Origin: Mya arenaria
Lineage: Eukaryota > Mollusca > Bivalvia > Myida > Myidae
Length of the DNA stretch: 64,000 bases
Direction of reading: 5' to 3'
Assembly (NCBI RefSeq): GCF_026914265.1
Contig: NC_069124.1
Location: 29,937,423 to 30,001,422, forward strand
Positions within the stretch are counted from its first letter, which is position 1. Each line of letters starts with the position of its first letter. The translations under genes and the position numbers were made by a program. This document shows positions 24,701 to 35,270 of this stretch, in pieces. A model generated the notes under the pieces. That model was not told where the DNA came from. It ran no database searches and worked only from the letters and a program-made list of their open reading frames with translations.

Positions 24701-27700
24701 TTCATCCATACGAGTTCGACCCGGCCTGTGACTTAGTACCTTGACGTTGGACAATACATAAATATATATGTATGTATGTATGTGTATGAAAATTGAAATT
24801 TTGCTTAATCATGACGCTCTGGTTTCCATAACAATCGCACTTGAAAGGACATTTATTCCAGCTCTCCATACCTGTCAATTAGTTGTCTTATATTCTCAGA
24901 TACTTAACAACATCTTATAACAATATCGACTGAAGAAGTGGGAAATGTTTAAATCTTTGCCAACACGCATACAGCCTACTGATGCCCCGTTTATATGAAG
25001 AAATTAACCACCAGGGTGTGTGTGTGGGAGGGGGGGGGGGAGTCTGTGTAAACGCAAATTCCAACGGGGTTAAATAGACTCTTGGAGGCAAACGCAAACA
25101 TTTGCCGCCATTGGGTGCTACGAATTTTGGCATTGTTTTAGTGCATTTTTCCCAGATTAAAAAAATAGTTAAAGAGAATTCTAAATAACAAGTTGATTTT
25201 TTTCTATCAAAATTTTCTAAACAGTCATCATACTTACACTGTTATTTTCATTAAATATTTCAACTGAAAACTTAATCATATTCACCTGAAGAATGGGGAA
25301 GAAAAGGGAGGTAAGAAGACAAATAGTACTCACACATTAAATAGGCGATTTTTCACTTATAACTGTTGAAGAAAAAGCATATTTTTTACATAGTTTGTTT
25401 TTACTTTATAGAAATTGATCAAATTTGTAACTGATCATATTTCTAACTAAACGGTTTTTTATTTGTTAATTACACCATTAGATTTCATCCATTGCATGGC
25501 GATGTAGGCAGTTTCAATGGATGTCATGTTTAAACACATTCCGATACGATTTTTCATTCGATACAGATACTTGAAATCAGACACTAGGGAAACCAGAATA
25601 GGAGTTTTATAGCCATTTTGTTTCTATTGAACTATTATCTGACAAAATTGCGATAATTATTTTACCAAAAAAAAAAACACACGAAGAAGTATGTGTTTGA
25701 AAAAGGAATTTCTTACAATAATTATTTTTAATTTTTATTTTGAATACATATAATGGTAGGAACTCCTCGCATCTGAACGTCTGTTTTATCTCTAGACAAA
25801 CACAGTATGTGTATACCACGTGATTAATTACGTCATATATGTTACGTCGGAAGGCAACATTTTGCTTTTAATGAAGACTTAAATCAAAGATAACATTTCA
25901 TTTACAACACCATTTTAAATGAAACAAACGACATTCTATGCCGCGTAAAGAGCCCCGCATTTGTTTTATTTCCGAAATTTGATGAGGTCATTAGTTTAAT
26001 CAAACACTTCGACAAACCTGTTTCCAAAATAATGTTTTGACAGTGCTCCATCAGGCGGCCGTATTGTGAAATGGTTTGAAGAAGTTTTTAAGAAACTTAA
26101 CTCGCAATAAAATTTTGGTAAAAAAACGAAGGTGGGGCTTCGTAAGCGGCGTAGACTGCGCTATGTTTTATTTACAATGGTGAAGAAATAGTGAAATTAT
26201 CTTTGTTTGAAGCTGTGTGAAGTTAGCTAAACATACGACATTGGACATTGGACATTCAAAATCGAATGTTGTGCTGGCACGACATTGGACATTGGACATT
26301 CAAAATCGAATGTTGTGCTGGCACGACATTGGACATTGGACATTCAAACGTGAAAGTCGTGCTAGCACAACATTGGACATTGGACATTCAAAATCGAATG
26401 TTGTGCTGGCACGACATTGGACATTGGACATTCAAAATCGAATGTTGTGCTGGCACGACATTGGACATTGGACATTCAAAAGTTAAAGTCGTGCTAGCAC
26501 GACATTGGACATTGAACATTCAAAATCGAATGTTGTGCTGGCACGACATTGGACATTGGACATTCAAAAGTGAAAGTCGTGCTAGCACGACATTGGACAT
26601 TGGTAATTCAAAATCGAATGTTGTGCTGGCACGACATTGGACATTGGACATTCAAAAGTGAAAGTCGTGCTGGCACGACATTGGACATTCAAAATCGAAT
26701 GTTGTGCTGGCACGACATTGGACATTGGACATTCAAAATCGAATGTCGTGCTAGCACGACATTGGACATTGGACATTCAAAATCGAATGTTGTGCTGGCA
26801 CGACATTGGACATTGGACATTCAAAATCGAATGTTGTGCTGGCACGACATTGGACATTGGACATTCAAAAGTGAAAGTCGTGCTAGCACGACATTGGACA
26901 TTCAAAATCGAATGTTATGCTGGCACGACATTAGACATTGGACATTCAAAATCGAATGTTGTGCTGGCACGACATTGGACATTGGACATTCAAAAGTGAA
27001 AGTCGTGCTAGCACGACATTGGACATTGGACATTCAAAATCGAATGTTGTGCTGGCACGACATTGGGCATTGGACATTCAAAAGTGAAAGTCGTGCTAGC
27101 ACGACATTGGACATTGGACATTCAAAATCGAATGTTGTGCTGGCACGACATTGGACATTGGACATTCAAAAGTGAAAGTCGTGCTAGCACGACATTGGAC
27201 ATTGGACATTCAAAATCGAATGTTGTGCTGGCACGACATTGGACATTGGACATTCAAAAACGATTGTCGTGCCGGCACGACATTGGACATTGGACATTCA
27301 TAACCGAATGTTGTGCTGGCACGACATTGGACATTGGACATTCAAAAGAGAAAGTCGTGCTAGCACGACATTGGACATTGGACATTCAAAATCGAATGTT
27401 GTGTTGGCACGACATTGGACATTGGACATTCAAAATCGAATGTCGTGCTAGCACGACATTGGACATTGGACATTCAAAATCGAATGTTGTGCTGGCACGA
27501 CATTGGACATTGGACATTCAAAATCGAATGTTGTGCTGGCACGACATTGGACATTGGACATTCCAAAGTTCCTGGTTGTCATAGATATTCGCACAGTGAT
27601 TCAGATTATGTTAATAGTCAAATCGTTCTTTAAATAGTTCTGGATGCAGCAAAGTGAAGGCAATAAAAAAGAGTTCCATACGGGTACTTGTTTATCTTTG

Positions 27701-30700
27701 CCCGTTGGAAAGATAAGAATTTCACGCATGGACAAATGTTTGAATCTACTTTTCTGAGGTGGCAGAAATATATATATCCGAAATCTTGGACTGGTGATAA
27801 GGCTGCAATTCTAATTTGTCCATTCAAATTATTGTGTTAAATAACGACATTCAACTTGGCTTTTATTTTTTAAAATATGGTTTATAATAACGTATATCTG
27901 TCTATTCATAGTGACCAAATATTATTTAGGCATCCAATGGAAGTGGTAAATATTAAGAGAAAAAATATAATGAAACGACAACCAGTATACAAATAATAAT
28001 TGTTGGACAAAGGTCATTTTTACTCATTAATTATCTGTCAGGAGTACCCTTTAAAATAATACCAAAATTATATGGGATCCCCATGCATCAAAATGTAGCA
28101 TTATCGCCAATGGTTTATGCATTGACAAGTTTAGCTGTGTGTGTATGTTGCCTTAAGTCACATCCATGTCCGACAATATTATACATTTGAGGTACCTAAC
28201 ACATATTTAACAAAGAAACTTGTATTTGAAAGTCCGCAACATTGTTATTGAGAGTTGTATTAAAACAATCCTTTCGATTGATATACATACATATTTCCAT
28301 GTAAATGCAGACACATTCATTAATGTAATATAATTATTCTAAAGCTCTGTAGATAAACACATACTGAAGTGCACATTTGTTGGGTTTATATAATTATTTG
28401 CGCTTTGTTTCCTTTCAACCCTTTCAACCATTGTCAGTTCTGCCCAAGATGCCATTTCCAATGGCGCTGGTGTCACATTTTACATGTATAAATTGTATAT
28501 TCTGTAAAACCTATAAGAACTTATGTCGTATGTGATGAAGACGTCATTTTGAATTCTTTAATGTCGATGCGATTGATTATAAAACGCTTTGTGTAATTCT
28601 GTCGACTTATCAAAAAGGTTTATCGAACACAATTATTTCATATAAACTTTACCAAATGAAGACGACGTAGCATGTTCGACTAACTGAGTCGATAAAAAAA
28701 CAAGTCGACAGGCAGGAATAGGTTACTTTATCGACTCATTGACAATATTTTTTTGTGTTTACGTCAAACCAGATAAAAAAGATGTACGGACGATTACATT
28801 TATACTTGTAGGAATCATCAATGCATGTCTATATTTTCCATATGTCATTATATACTGTGGATATAATTATCTTCACTTCCTTTATAAATGGTACTAGATG
28901 TGTAGCAGTGATGTGTAAACAATTAAGCTTATTAAAAATATGCCATTTTGAAAGCATTATCACTGTTTGTCTACATATAATCCACGACCATTCATAAGTA
29001 TATTCATTTGAATCTTTCTCTGCATATGTGACATCATATATATCTGAATCATGCTTAAGTTTCAAATATTGCTATGGAATCGTCATGACAATGCTCTCTT
29101 GGTGTTAATAAATTTTATAATGGTTCATTGCTTTGTGATCTCTGACCCTTTTCAAATAATTTCAAGACAATATCTCAAATAAACAAAAAATCCGAATAAT
29201 GCATGCAATCAAAATTAATTTAAAGTCGGTAAAAAAAAAACATTCATTCATAAAACATGTCATACATTGATTTAAATGTGCTAACTGCTAGCACGACTTT
29301 CACTTTTGAATGTCCAATGTCCAATGTCGTGCTGGCACAACATTCGATTTTGAATGTCCAATGTCCAATGTCGTGCCAGCACAACATTCGATTTTGAATG
29401 TCCAATGTCCAATGTCGTGCTAGCTAGACTTTCACTTTGGAATGTCCAATGTCCAATGTCGTGCTGGCACAACATTCGATTTTGAATGTCCAATGTCCAA
29501 TGTCGTGCTAGCACGACTTTCACTTTTGAATGTCCAATGTCCAATGTCGTGCCAGCACGACTTTCACTTTTGAATGTCCAATGTCCAATGTCGTGCCGGC
29601 ACGACATTCGGTTTTGAATGTCCAATGTCCCATGTCGTGCTAGCACGACTTTCACTTTTGAATGTCCAAGGTCCAATGTCGTGCTAGCACGACTTTCACT
29701 TTTGAATGTCCAATGTCCAATGTCGTGCTAGCACGACTTTCGATTTTGAATGTCCAATGTCCAATGTCGTGCGAGCACGACTTTCACCTTTAAATGTCCA
29801 ATGTCCAATGTCGTGCCAGCACAACATTCGATTTTGAATGTCCAATGTCCAATGTCGTGCTAGCACAACATTCGATTTTGAATGTCCAATGTCCAATGTC
29901 GTGCTAGCACGACTTTCACTTTTGAATGTCCAATGTCCAATGTCGTGCCAGCACAACATTCGATTTTGAATGTCCAATGTCCAATGTCGTGCTAGCACGA
30001 CTTTACTTTTGAATGTCCAATGTCCAATGTCGTGCCAGCACAACATTCGATTTTGAATGTCCAATGTCCAATGTCGTGCTAGCACGACATTCGATTTTGA
30101 ATGTCCAATGTCCAATGTCGTGCCAGCACAACATTCGATTTTGAATGTCCAAGGTCCAATGTCGTGCCAGCACAACATTCGATTTTGAATGTCCAATGTC
30201 CAATGTCGTGCTAGCACGACATTCGATTTTGAATGTCCAATGTCCAATGTCGTGCCAGCACAACATTCGATTTTGAATGTCCAATGTCCAATGTCGTGCT
30301 AGCACGACTTTCACTTTTGGATGTCCAATGTCCAATGTCGTGCTAGCACGACATTCGATTTTGAATGTCCAATGTCCAATGTCGTGCCAGCACAACATTC
30401 GATTTTGAATGTCCAATGTCCAATGTCGTGCTAGCACGACTTTCACTTTTGAATGTCCAATGTCCAATGTCGTGCCAGCACAACATTCGATTTTGAATGT
30501 CCAATGTCCAATGTCGTGCTAGCACGACTTTCACTTTTGAATGTCCAATGTCCAATGTCGTGCCAGCACAACATTCGATTTTGAATGTCCAATGTCCAAT
30601 GTCGTGCTAGCACGACTTTCACTTTTGAATGTCCAATGTCCAATGTCGTGCTAGCACGACTTTCACTTTTGAATGTCCAATGTCCAATGTCGTGCCAGCA

Positions 30701-33700
30701 CAACATTCGATTTTGAATGTCCAATGTCCAATGTCGTGCTAGCACGACTTTCACTTTTGAATGTCCAATGTCCAATGTCGTGCTAGCACGACTTTCACTT
30801 TTGAATGTCCAATGTCCAATGTCGTGTGTTTAGCTAACTTCACACAGCTTTTGTTTGAAGTCTTTTTACAAATCAAAATATTGCCTTCCGACGTTACATT
30901 TATGACGCAATTATCACGTGGTATACACACACTGAAACACCTACCATGCCAAACAAGATTTCCAATCAAGAGGCCTTTTAGTGCATAACTTCATTATTTA
31001 CAGAAAATGTTCCCTGGCCTCTTAAATGGTAGGAACTTCCCTCAACTTCACCCCTGCCTTTTCTCTGGACAAAGACGTACAGCGCCAAACAAGAGGTACG
31101 GAACAGAAGCTTCTCAATGTATGATTTCAATGACTTAAATAGATACTGTGACTAAGCCATTCTCTTTATTATGGTATGAGCTTCCTCCACCTAAACGCCT
31201 GCTTTATATGAAGCGAAAACCTACAGCGCCAAACGATTTTCCACTTCTCTCTAATATGGTAGGACCTTCCCACATCTTAACGGCTGCTTTACCTCTAGAC
31301 AAAAGCCTACAGCACCAAACAAGAGGTCCGGAGCAGAAACCTTTCATTGTATGGCGTCAATACTGAAATACAGAGACTGTTCCCTTGCCTCTAATAAGGC
31401 AGGACCTTCCCACACTTTAACGGCTGCTTTATCTCTAGGCAATAACGAACAGCGCCAAATAAGAGGCATTTCAGTGTATAACTTCAATAGTTACAGAGAT
31501 TGTTCCCTTCTCTCTATTATGGAAGGAACTTCCCTCACCTTAACGGCTGCTTAACCTCTGGGCATAAAATTACAGCGCCAAACAAGTGTTCCACAGCAGA
31601 AACCTTTCAGTGTATGTCTTCAAAAGTTACCAAAATAATTCCCTTGCCTGTATAGCGGTAGGAAGGAACTGCCTCTAGTTTAACGGTTTCGTTGTCTTTC
31701 AGAACTCCACAAACCCCCAAAGCCAATAAATGTATTCAATATTGAGTTACCTTTAAACTTTTAAAACTCCTTATTACAGAACATCGCATCGTTCTGAAAA
31801 CCCAACACAAAGCGCGTTGGTTAGTGGTCACCAAGCTGGATAAGTGTTTTTTTTCCGGGTACTCCGGTTTCCTCCGCAACACTAGCCTGGAGTTACTTCC
31901 CCTAACACTACTGTATCGTTATTTGGTACTGTATGGAATAACAATAAGCAGGGAACCAGACTACCAAAACACCATTCGGAGCTCCTCGGCCTGTTTTCGA
32001 TAAAAATGGCCGAGGAGCTCCGAATGCCACAACACAAGATCACACTCTCGCGCAACACCGTGCCAAAGAGAGTGACTTAGTATAAATTTTCACAACTTCC
32101 TTTACAATTGTTGTAAAATATATAATATTTAAATTAACTTGTTGACAGTGGCACACCATTCCTTGTTTTTGAAAGAACTGAGCATAATCACGTAAACACA
32201 CAGGATAAGCCAGAGACCCAAAAAGGTGAGAACTAAAAATTATCACCTTGACCCCAACTGCATCAAAACCTGCGATGAATGACATCTAAAGTACATGGTC
32301 GCACAGATCTGGCATTTTTTAGGGTTTATTTTCTCTGTTCTTGACTATAAGTAAGTTGGTGTTACTTAAAATCAACACATTTAAAATGATCACAAAATAG
32401 GTGTATTAGGTGGTGTTTTTTTTTAATTTAAATGCATTATCGTGTCTAACTCATTTGACTTGAATGATCCAAACAAATAAGAAATGCACATAATTAAGGT
32501 ACAGATAAAAACATTTTAGCGATGCTTTGGCGCTTTTTTAACCTTGGCATTATTAACCACGTAGCTATTAATGATAATGAAAAAAAAGTATTTATATAGC
32601 CTAATATTTGTTCTACCCTTACCCACATCATATGAGCCGCATTGCGCGATTTTGGGCCTTCGGACATTATTATTACAAATGAAATAATCATTAATAAATG
32701 ATGCCAAAAATAATGATTTTTTCTATGTATATCAATTTCTTCCAATCTTCTTTCTTATGTTTGTCATTGGTGCATCATTTTTTGACAATTTATGACCATT
32801 GGTTTGCTCATGTTTCCATAGCAACCATGGATTTCGTCCCGACATATTTTGAATGCATTAATAGTCTGTGTTTAAAACGCCAATGACAATCGAGGATTTA
32901 CGCCATTTACCGTAGCTCCATAATTTTTATCATGTAGAGAAGATTGGACGGTTTTACCGATATCATAGTATCAAGATACCCGGCCGCGGCCAAATAGAAG
33001 CAGATGTATACATATATTCATTTGATTCAGTACGAGTTCAATTTGAAACTTTCTGCGTATTCAGCTTTTAATATTGCGTTTGGTAACTCGTCAATGCTAA
33101 GATGTAAAAATAGTTGCGTTTTCTATGATTATAAATGCGTAAGTACTTTAACACGCAGCTTATTCAAGCTACATTACCCGCAAAACTTATTTTGCCTACT
33201 CTTTTCGGCGCTGCTTTTAGCAGTTTTAGCAGGCTGTTCATGCAGAACGCAACTAAAACGCAGCTCCGTAGCTATAAGATCAAATTGGTAATGTAAATTA
33301 GGTCGCCGACCACCGCAGATCTAACAGCGCTCGGGTTGATACGCTCATGCGCGCATTAATTCGTCAAATGTGTAAAATGTTATGTTGATCTGCCGATGGA
33401 AGATTTCGATTTACGGTTTTAAAAGCCTGCAAGCCTAGCGGCATACATCCTAAAATAAATAATGAGGACATCCCAGTAAAGTTATGTACTGTGCAAACAT
33501 ACGAAGGTAACTGTATTAATCTAAATATCAACACTGTTGGTTTTTAAACGGAACGTACTATTGACTTTCTTGGTTGTGATTTTCCATGTTTTGTACAAAC
33601 ATCAATCACAAAGCTGCGACAATTAACCATCATTTAATGGCCACTCATTTAATGAAACTAACGCCTGGGCGGTCTAACTTTCGCATCAAAATACCACGTG

Positions 33701-35198
33701 ACTACGAAAAGGGCGGAGCAAGTGGGTCCATCGCCAAAATGACCCTAACATATACCTAGTAGTAAATATAGTACTCCCTTTATAACAAGACGAATGTTGA
33801 TGTTAGGCATCAAAGACGCGGCTGAATGGGTTTTATTGAATATTAATATATATATATCTATTGATGTTCATGAAACATTCTGATTAAGTTTCATGAATAT
33901 TAGAACAAACATAATGCCTTTAGTGTGTTCCAGATTGGACCTAGTCACCTAGTTTTTGACCAACGTGAAAAATATCGATACCAAATTGGCTCAATAAAGT
34001 CATGTGACAATATATACAATTGTTAACATTCCGAATAAACACGGACATAGCCGAACTATGACGGTTTAATCAACTTTCTAGATCGTAGTTACTCGGTCGT
34101 CTCCGGCAAGCTTAAATTATTTAGACTGGTACCTTGCATTATCACCGATAAAATTATTGGTATCGGTTCGATTCGGCCGAGATATCATTTCGGCCTGATC
34201 CTTTTCGGCCTACTTTTATTCATTAATGTTTGTTTTAAATCGTGTGAATTACGCTTTGAACTTTTATTTTATATCAGTTAAATTTAAATTGTGTTAATTT
34301 CGTTATTTCGACTTATATTTGTTAGTAAAATCGTGTGAATTAAGCTTTGTACTTCCATTTTATATCACTTAAATTTAAAATAGTCAATTAATGTCGTGTT
34401 AAGGCACTTATATTTGTTATCAAATGCATAATTTAAACTATTATTCACAATATGCCCATAAATTCACACATGCTTATTTACTACCACAGCGTTTATATAA
34501 ATCGTTTTTACAGAAAGTAAATTTCTAAAATAACGAACTCGTATGCCTCCAGGCCGCGTCTAATAATGTTGAATTTATGAGTGCAGTATATTTTTATAAA
34601 TGTGCAGGGCGCGTGGGTAGTTCAAGTGCTTTGAAGAAAACAGGACATTTCGTCCAATAGAGATATGGAAATTGTTAAACTGGCTGCTTATTGTCGATAC
34701 TCTGGTTGTATAATTACGTTTTGAAATATAGAAAATTATACTGAAGCCCAGAAAGTGTGTCGGCAAGGATTAATATCATTTGTGTTATTTACAGTGTTTA
34801 AGTACACACAGCTTCTCTGCATTATTGTTTAATATAAAAAAAATGTATTTGTATTGGTGACGGTTTTATTTTATCTATTTTTTTTATTTCCTCCTTCAAG
34901 CCATCATTTTTGTTTTGGAATGGGGTGGGGGCAAGTTTTTTTACAAAAAAAATGTGATAACGTGAAATGGCTTTAACTAGTATAAAGTGAGCTTGTTTTT
35001 TGAACTTTGTTTACGCAATATACAAAATACCTTTGCGCAATGATCCTTTTCAGAACAAGACAATCGGGCAGTATCGATGACGTCACCGACGTCTGTAAAT
35101 GACCTCAATCTTGGTTCGCTGACGGTTATCACATTGCACTGCTTCTTCTTCGACGGCGTGGCTTCCAACGAGGACATCTTTGACCCACAAATATTCAT
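15652..35198 (-). CDS. RGS9BP: RGS9-binding-protein-like (R9AP/R7BP family), 7 exons, complete
   Basis: Coding exons are 35031-35198, 23151-23317, 22727-22851, 21026-21188, 19022-19131, 18125-18177 and 15652-15756, with phases 0, 2, 1, 2, 1, 0, giving 296 aa. R7BP and R9AP bind the DEP/DHEX region of R7-class RGS proteins with Gbeta5 and hold these GTPase activators at membranes. Shared landmarks are DHCAKILTDLNEETARYC (compare the family pattern of D-C, N, A and Y at the same spacing), GLNEDLERMYRAFSACLEYLE (second helix), EIDDLRELIYSMNQS (third helix), and a C-terminal membrane span behind RKIR. The membrane tail resembles R9AP more than R7BP, which is lipid-anchored. The first ATG follows an in-frame TAG immediately; a second ATG at codon 8 has a better context. 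The length is close to the vertebrate family (about 235-260 aa) plus an N-terminal extension. Confidence 0.85.
17190..17950 (+). pseudogene. Decayed non-LTR retrotransposon fragment (3' of RT)
   Basis: At about 17215-17335 the plus strand reads TYECEVWGFTQSAQLDRMHF, then FCKVIFGVRQTTSNASIIW. This is the C-terminal thumb region typical of LINE reverse transcriptases (YG-CE-WG-F, FCK-LGV). Stops and frameshifts follow. It lies in intron 6 of the R9AP-like gene on the opposite strand. Confidence 0.65.
18125..18177 (-). CDS. RGS9BP: R9AP-like exon 6 (short spacer before membrane anchor)
   Basis: 53 nt; acceptor TTTTAG|ATAATG and donor TGAG|GTATTT; phase 1 in, 0 out. It encodes DNGESFAESTTNTEQLSE. 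I placed it because exons 5 and 7 cannot join in frame directly, and this is the segment found between them with suitable splice sites and both required phases. It is acidic and Ser/Thr-rich. Confidence 0.72.
18631..18944. mobile_element. MITE B copy 3, 9-bp TSD
   Basis: Inverted CATTCGGAGCTCC ends and shared interior, flanked by CACCGGATG on both sides. It lies in intron 5 of the R9AP-like gene. Confidence 0.8.
19022..19131 (-). CDS. RGS9BP: R9AP-like exon 5 (third helix)
   Basis: Acceptor TTCAG|GGAGAT and donor GTCG|GTCAGT; phase 2 in, 1 out. It encodes EIDDLRELIYSMNQSIAIQS and then WEIDPEIETEKFTITV. The vertebrate family has the same arrangement: a helix starting with an acidic residue and L-R/K-E-L/M, then a proline-containing strand before the tail. 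Confidence 0.85.
19250..19732. mobile_element. Intact MITE A, palindromic, 5-bp TSD
   Basis: 483 bp with terminal inverted repeats of 50 bp or more starting CAGTGTGTGTATACCACGTG, flanked by ATGTT on both sides (19245-19249, 19733-19737). Much of the interior is also palindromic (for example AAGACTTAAATCAAAGATAA and its inverse). It lies in intron 4 of the R9AP-like gene. Confidence 0.82.
20335..20960. repeat. About 165-bp tandem repeat (4 diverged copies)
   Basis: CATATGACACCAAA-type motifs recur at about 20415, 20573, 20740 and 20904. Each unit also has inverted ATTTAACCTAA and TTAGGTTAAATGTCACTA. A related single copy lies near 36180-36385. The array lies in intron 4 of the R9AP-like gene. 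Confidence 0.75.
21026..21188 (-). CDS. RGS9BP: R9AP-like exon 4 (linker)
   Basis: Acceptor TTTCAG|AGCTAG and donor AGAG|GTACGA; phase 1 in, 2 out. It encodes ELDVLIHAGMSENPLSKKQH, then a Ser/Gly/Asp-rich linker ending DENLQR. This low-conservation segment lies between helices 2 and 3 of the family. Confidence 0.85.
21429..22742 (-). repeat. 44-bp minisatellite derived from an exon end plus splice donor (about 30 copies)
   Basis: The spacing between units is exactly 44 bp at several places checked (21557, 21601, 21645). In the gene's sense direction each unit reads ACTCGTGCAGGCAGAGTTCA followed by CCGTCCAGTCAGGTACGTCA, with small variants. It consists of the last 32 nt of R9AP-like exon 3 followed by the first 12 nt of intron 3, so nearly every unit carries CAG|GTAC or CAG|GTATG. 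Because 44 is not a multiple of 3, the open frames across the array cycle through three peptide readings; they are not independent genes. The array fills most of intron 3. Confidence 0.93.
22727..22851 (-). CDS. RGS9BP: R9AP-like exon 3; its 3' end seeds a 44-bp minisatellite
   Basis: Acceptor TTGTAG|GTCTCG; phase 2 in, 1 out with the first donor (CAG|GTATGT). It encodes SRSGLNEDLERMYRAFSACL, then EYLEEQYFTTLLVQAEFTIQ. The last 32 nt of the exon plus the first 12 nt of the intron are the unit repeated about 30 times downstream. The exon end is therefore uncertain in principle: donor 4 at 22595 would also keep frame and add 44 residues. Confidence 0.82.
23151..23317 (-). CDS. RGS9BP: R9AP-like exon 2 (helix 1-2)
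   Basis: Acceptor CAACAG|ATACTG and donor AAAAG|GTACAG; phase 0 in, 2 out. It encodes ILTDLNEETARYCILASLLG, then CDLLRRKLKMARLRMWDHAK. This matches the family pattern of a helix, a short loop with a Cys/Ser residue, and a Lys/Arg-rich helix. GC content is far above the surrounding intron. Confidence 0.88.
26237..27570 (+). repeat. Left-arm 44-bp tandem array of the foldback element
   Basis: About 30 units of GACATTGGACATTGGACATT plus a variable 24-bp half. Two subtypes are interspersed: one reads AAAATCGAATGTTGTGCTGG, the other AAAAGTGAAAGTCGTGCTAG. The second contains the 10-bp palindrome GTGCTAGCAC. Some units lack one GGACATT copy. Open reading frames across the array are a by-product of the repeat. 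Confidence 0.93.
27580..29280. other. Loop of the foldback element
   Basis: AT-rich sequence between the two inverted arrays. It has short ORFs only (the longest noted is 78 codons at 28829-29065), and none resembles a transposase. I see nothing else in it. Confidence 0.5.
29290..30825 (-). repeat. Right-arm 44-bp tandem array (inverted relative to left arm)
   Basis: About 34 units of the same two subtypes as the left arm, in reverse orientation, ending in the inverted terminus at 30849. Unit order differs from the left arm, so the arms have diverged by expansion, contraction or conversion. Confidence 0.93.
30990..31720 (+). repeat. Degenerate 120-140-bp tandem repeat (about 6 copies)
   Basis: Units share GGTAGGAACTTCCC, TTAACGGCTGCTTTACCTCT and ACAGCGCCAAACAAGAGG. 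The spacing varies (31259, 31401, 31522). The array lies in intron 1 of the R9AP-like gene, just past the nested transposons. Confidence 0.7.
31973..32026. mobile_element. MITE B micro-derivative (54 bp, ends only)
   Basis: CATTCGGAGCTCCTCGGCC runs almost directly into GGCCGAGGAGCTCCGAATG with about 16 bp between. The 9-bp flanks CCAAAACAC and CCACAACAC differ by one base. It looks like an internally deleted copy reduced to a hairpin. Confidence 0.72.
35031..35198 (-). CDS. RGS9BP: R9AP-like exon 1
   Basis: 56 codons from ATG, with donor AAAG|GTATTT; phase 0. It encodes an N-terminal extension with SKMSSLEATPSKKKQCN and ends in EKDHCAK. Joined to exon 2 it gives CAKILTDLNEETARYC, which aligns with the conserved start of helix 1 in vertebrate R7BP/R9AP. 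That alignment is the reason for choosing this exon 11.7 kb away. TAG precedes the ATG in frame. Confidence 0.72.
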
Positions 35199-35270
35199 CT
35201 AACCTCTTTCTCAAACAAAATTCAAATTCCATTCTTAAAATATCGTTTGAACATGGTTCGCATAAAGGTA

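Larger units (their letters stand above)
26211..30849. mobile_element. Foldback-type transposon with tandem-repeat arms and 9-bp TSD
   Basis: Termini are AGCTGTGTGAAGTTAGCTAA and its exact inverse. The element is flanked by a perfect 9-bp duplication TTTGTTTGA (26202-26210, 30850-30858). Removing the element and one duplication restores the sequence seen at the same place in the intact MITE at 19.6 kb. The arms are inverted arrays of a 44-bp unit (26237-27570 and 29290-30825) around a 1.7-kb AT-rich loop without a credible ORF. Long inverted repeats made of short tandem repeats with 9-bp duplications are the hallmark of FB-like and some Mutator-like foldback elements. No transposase was seen, so it is non-autonomous. 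Confidence 0.85.
25803..30934. mobile_element. MITE A copy (5-bp TSD) split by a foldback element
   Basis: Outer ends read CAGTATGTGTATACCACGTG on the left and the inverse CACGTGGTATACACACACTG on the right, flanked by the 5-bp direct repeat AAACA (25798-25802 and 30935-30939). The left 0.4 kb matches the intact 0.48-kb relative at 19250-19732 up to its TTTGTTTGA position. The remaining right end resumes after the inserted element. All of it lies in intron 1 of the R9AP-like gene. Confidence 0.8.

Noticed and set aside
26217..27584. ORFs of 70-208 codons with DIGHWTFKIECCAGTT-like repeats
   Set aside because: They are the 44-bp foldback array read in shifting frames; they start and stop with unit variants and lack any non-repeat domain.
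26237..30825. Possible CRISPR array
   Set aside because: The units are contiguous, with no unique spacers between repeats, and the sequence is eukaryotic; it is a minisatellite inside a transposon.
29281..30969. Minus-strand ORFs with the same repeat peptide
   Set aside because: They are the inverted arm of the same element, not genes.
33004..33291. 95-codon plus-strand ORF with a hydrophobic stretch and a Cys near its end
   Set aside because: No homology recognised; it is flanked by repeated ACGCAGCT sequence that looks like repeat debris.
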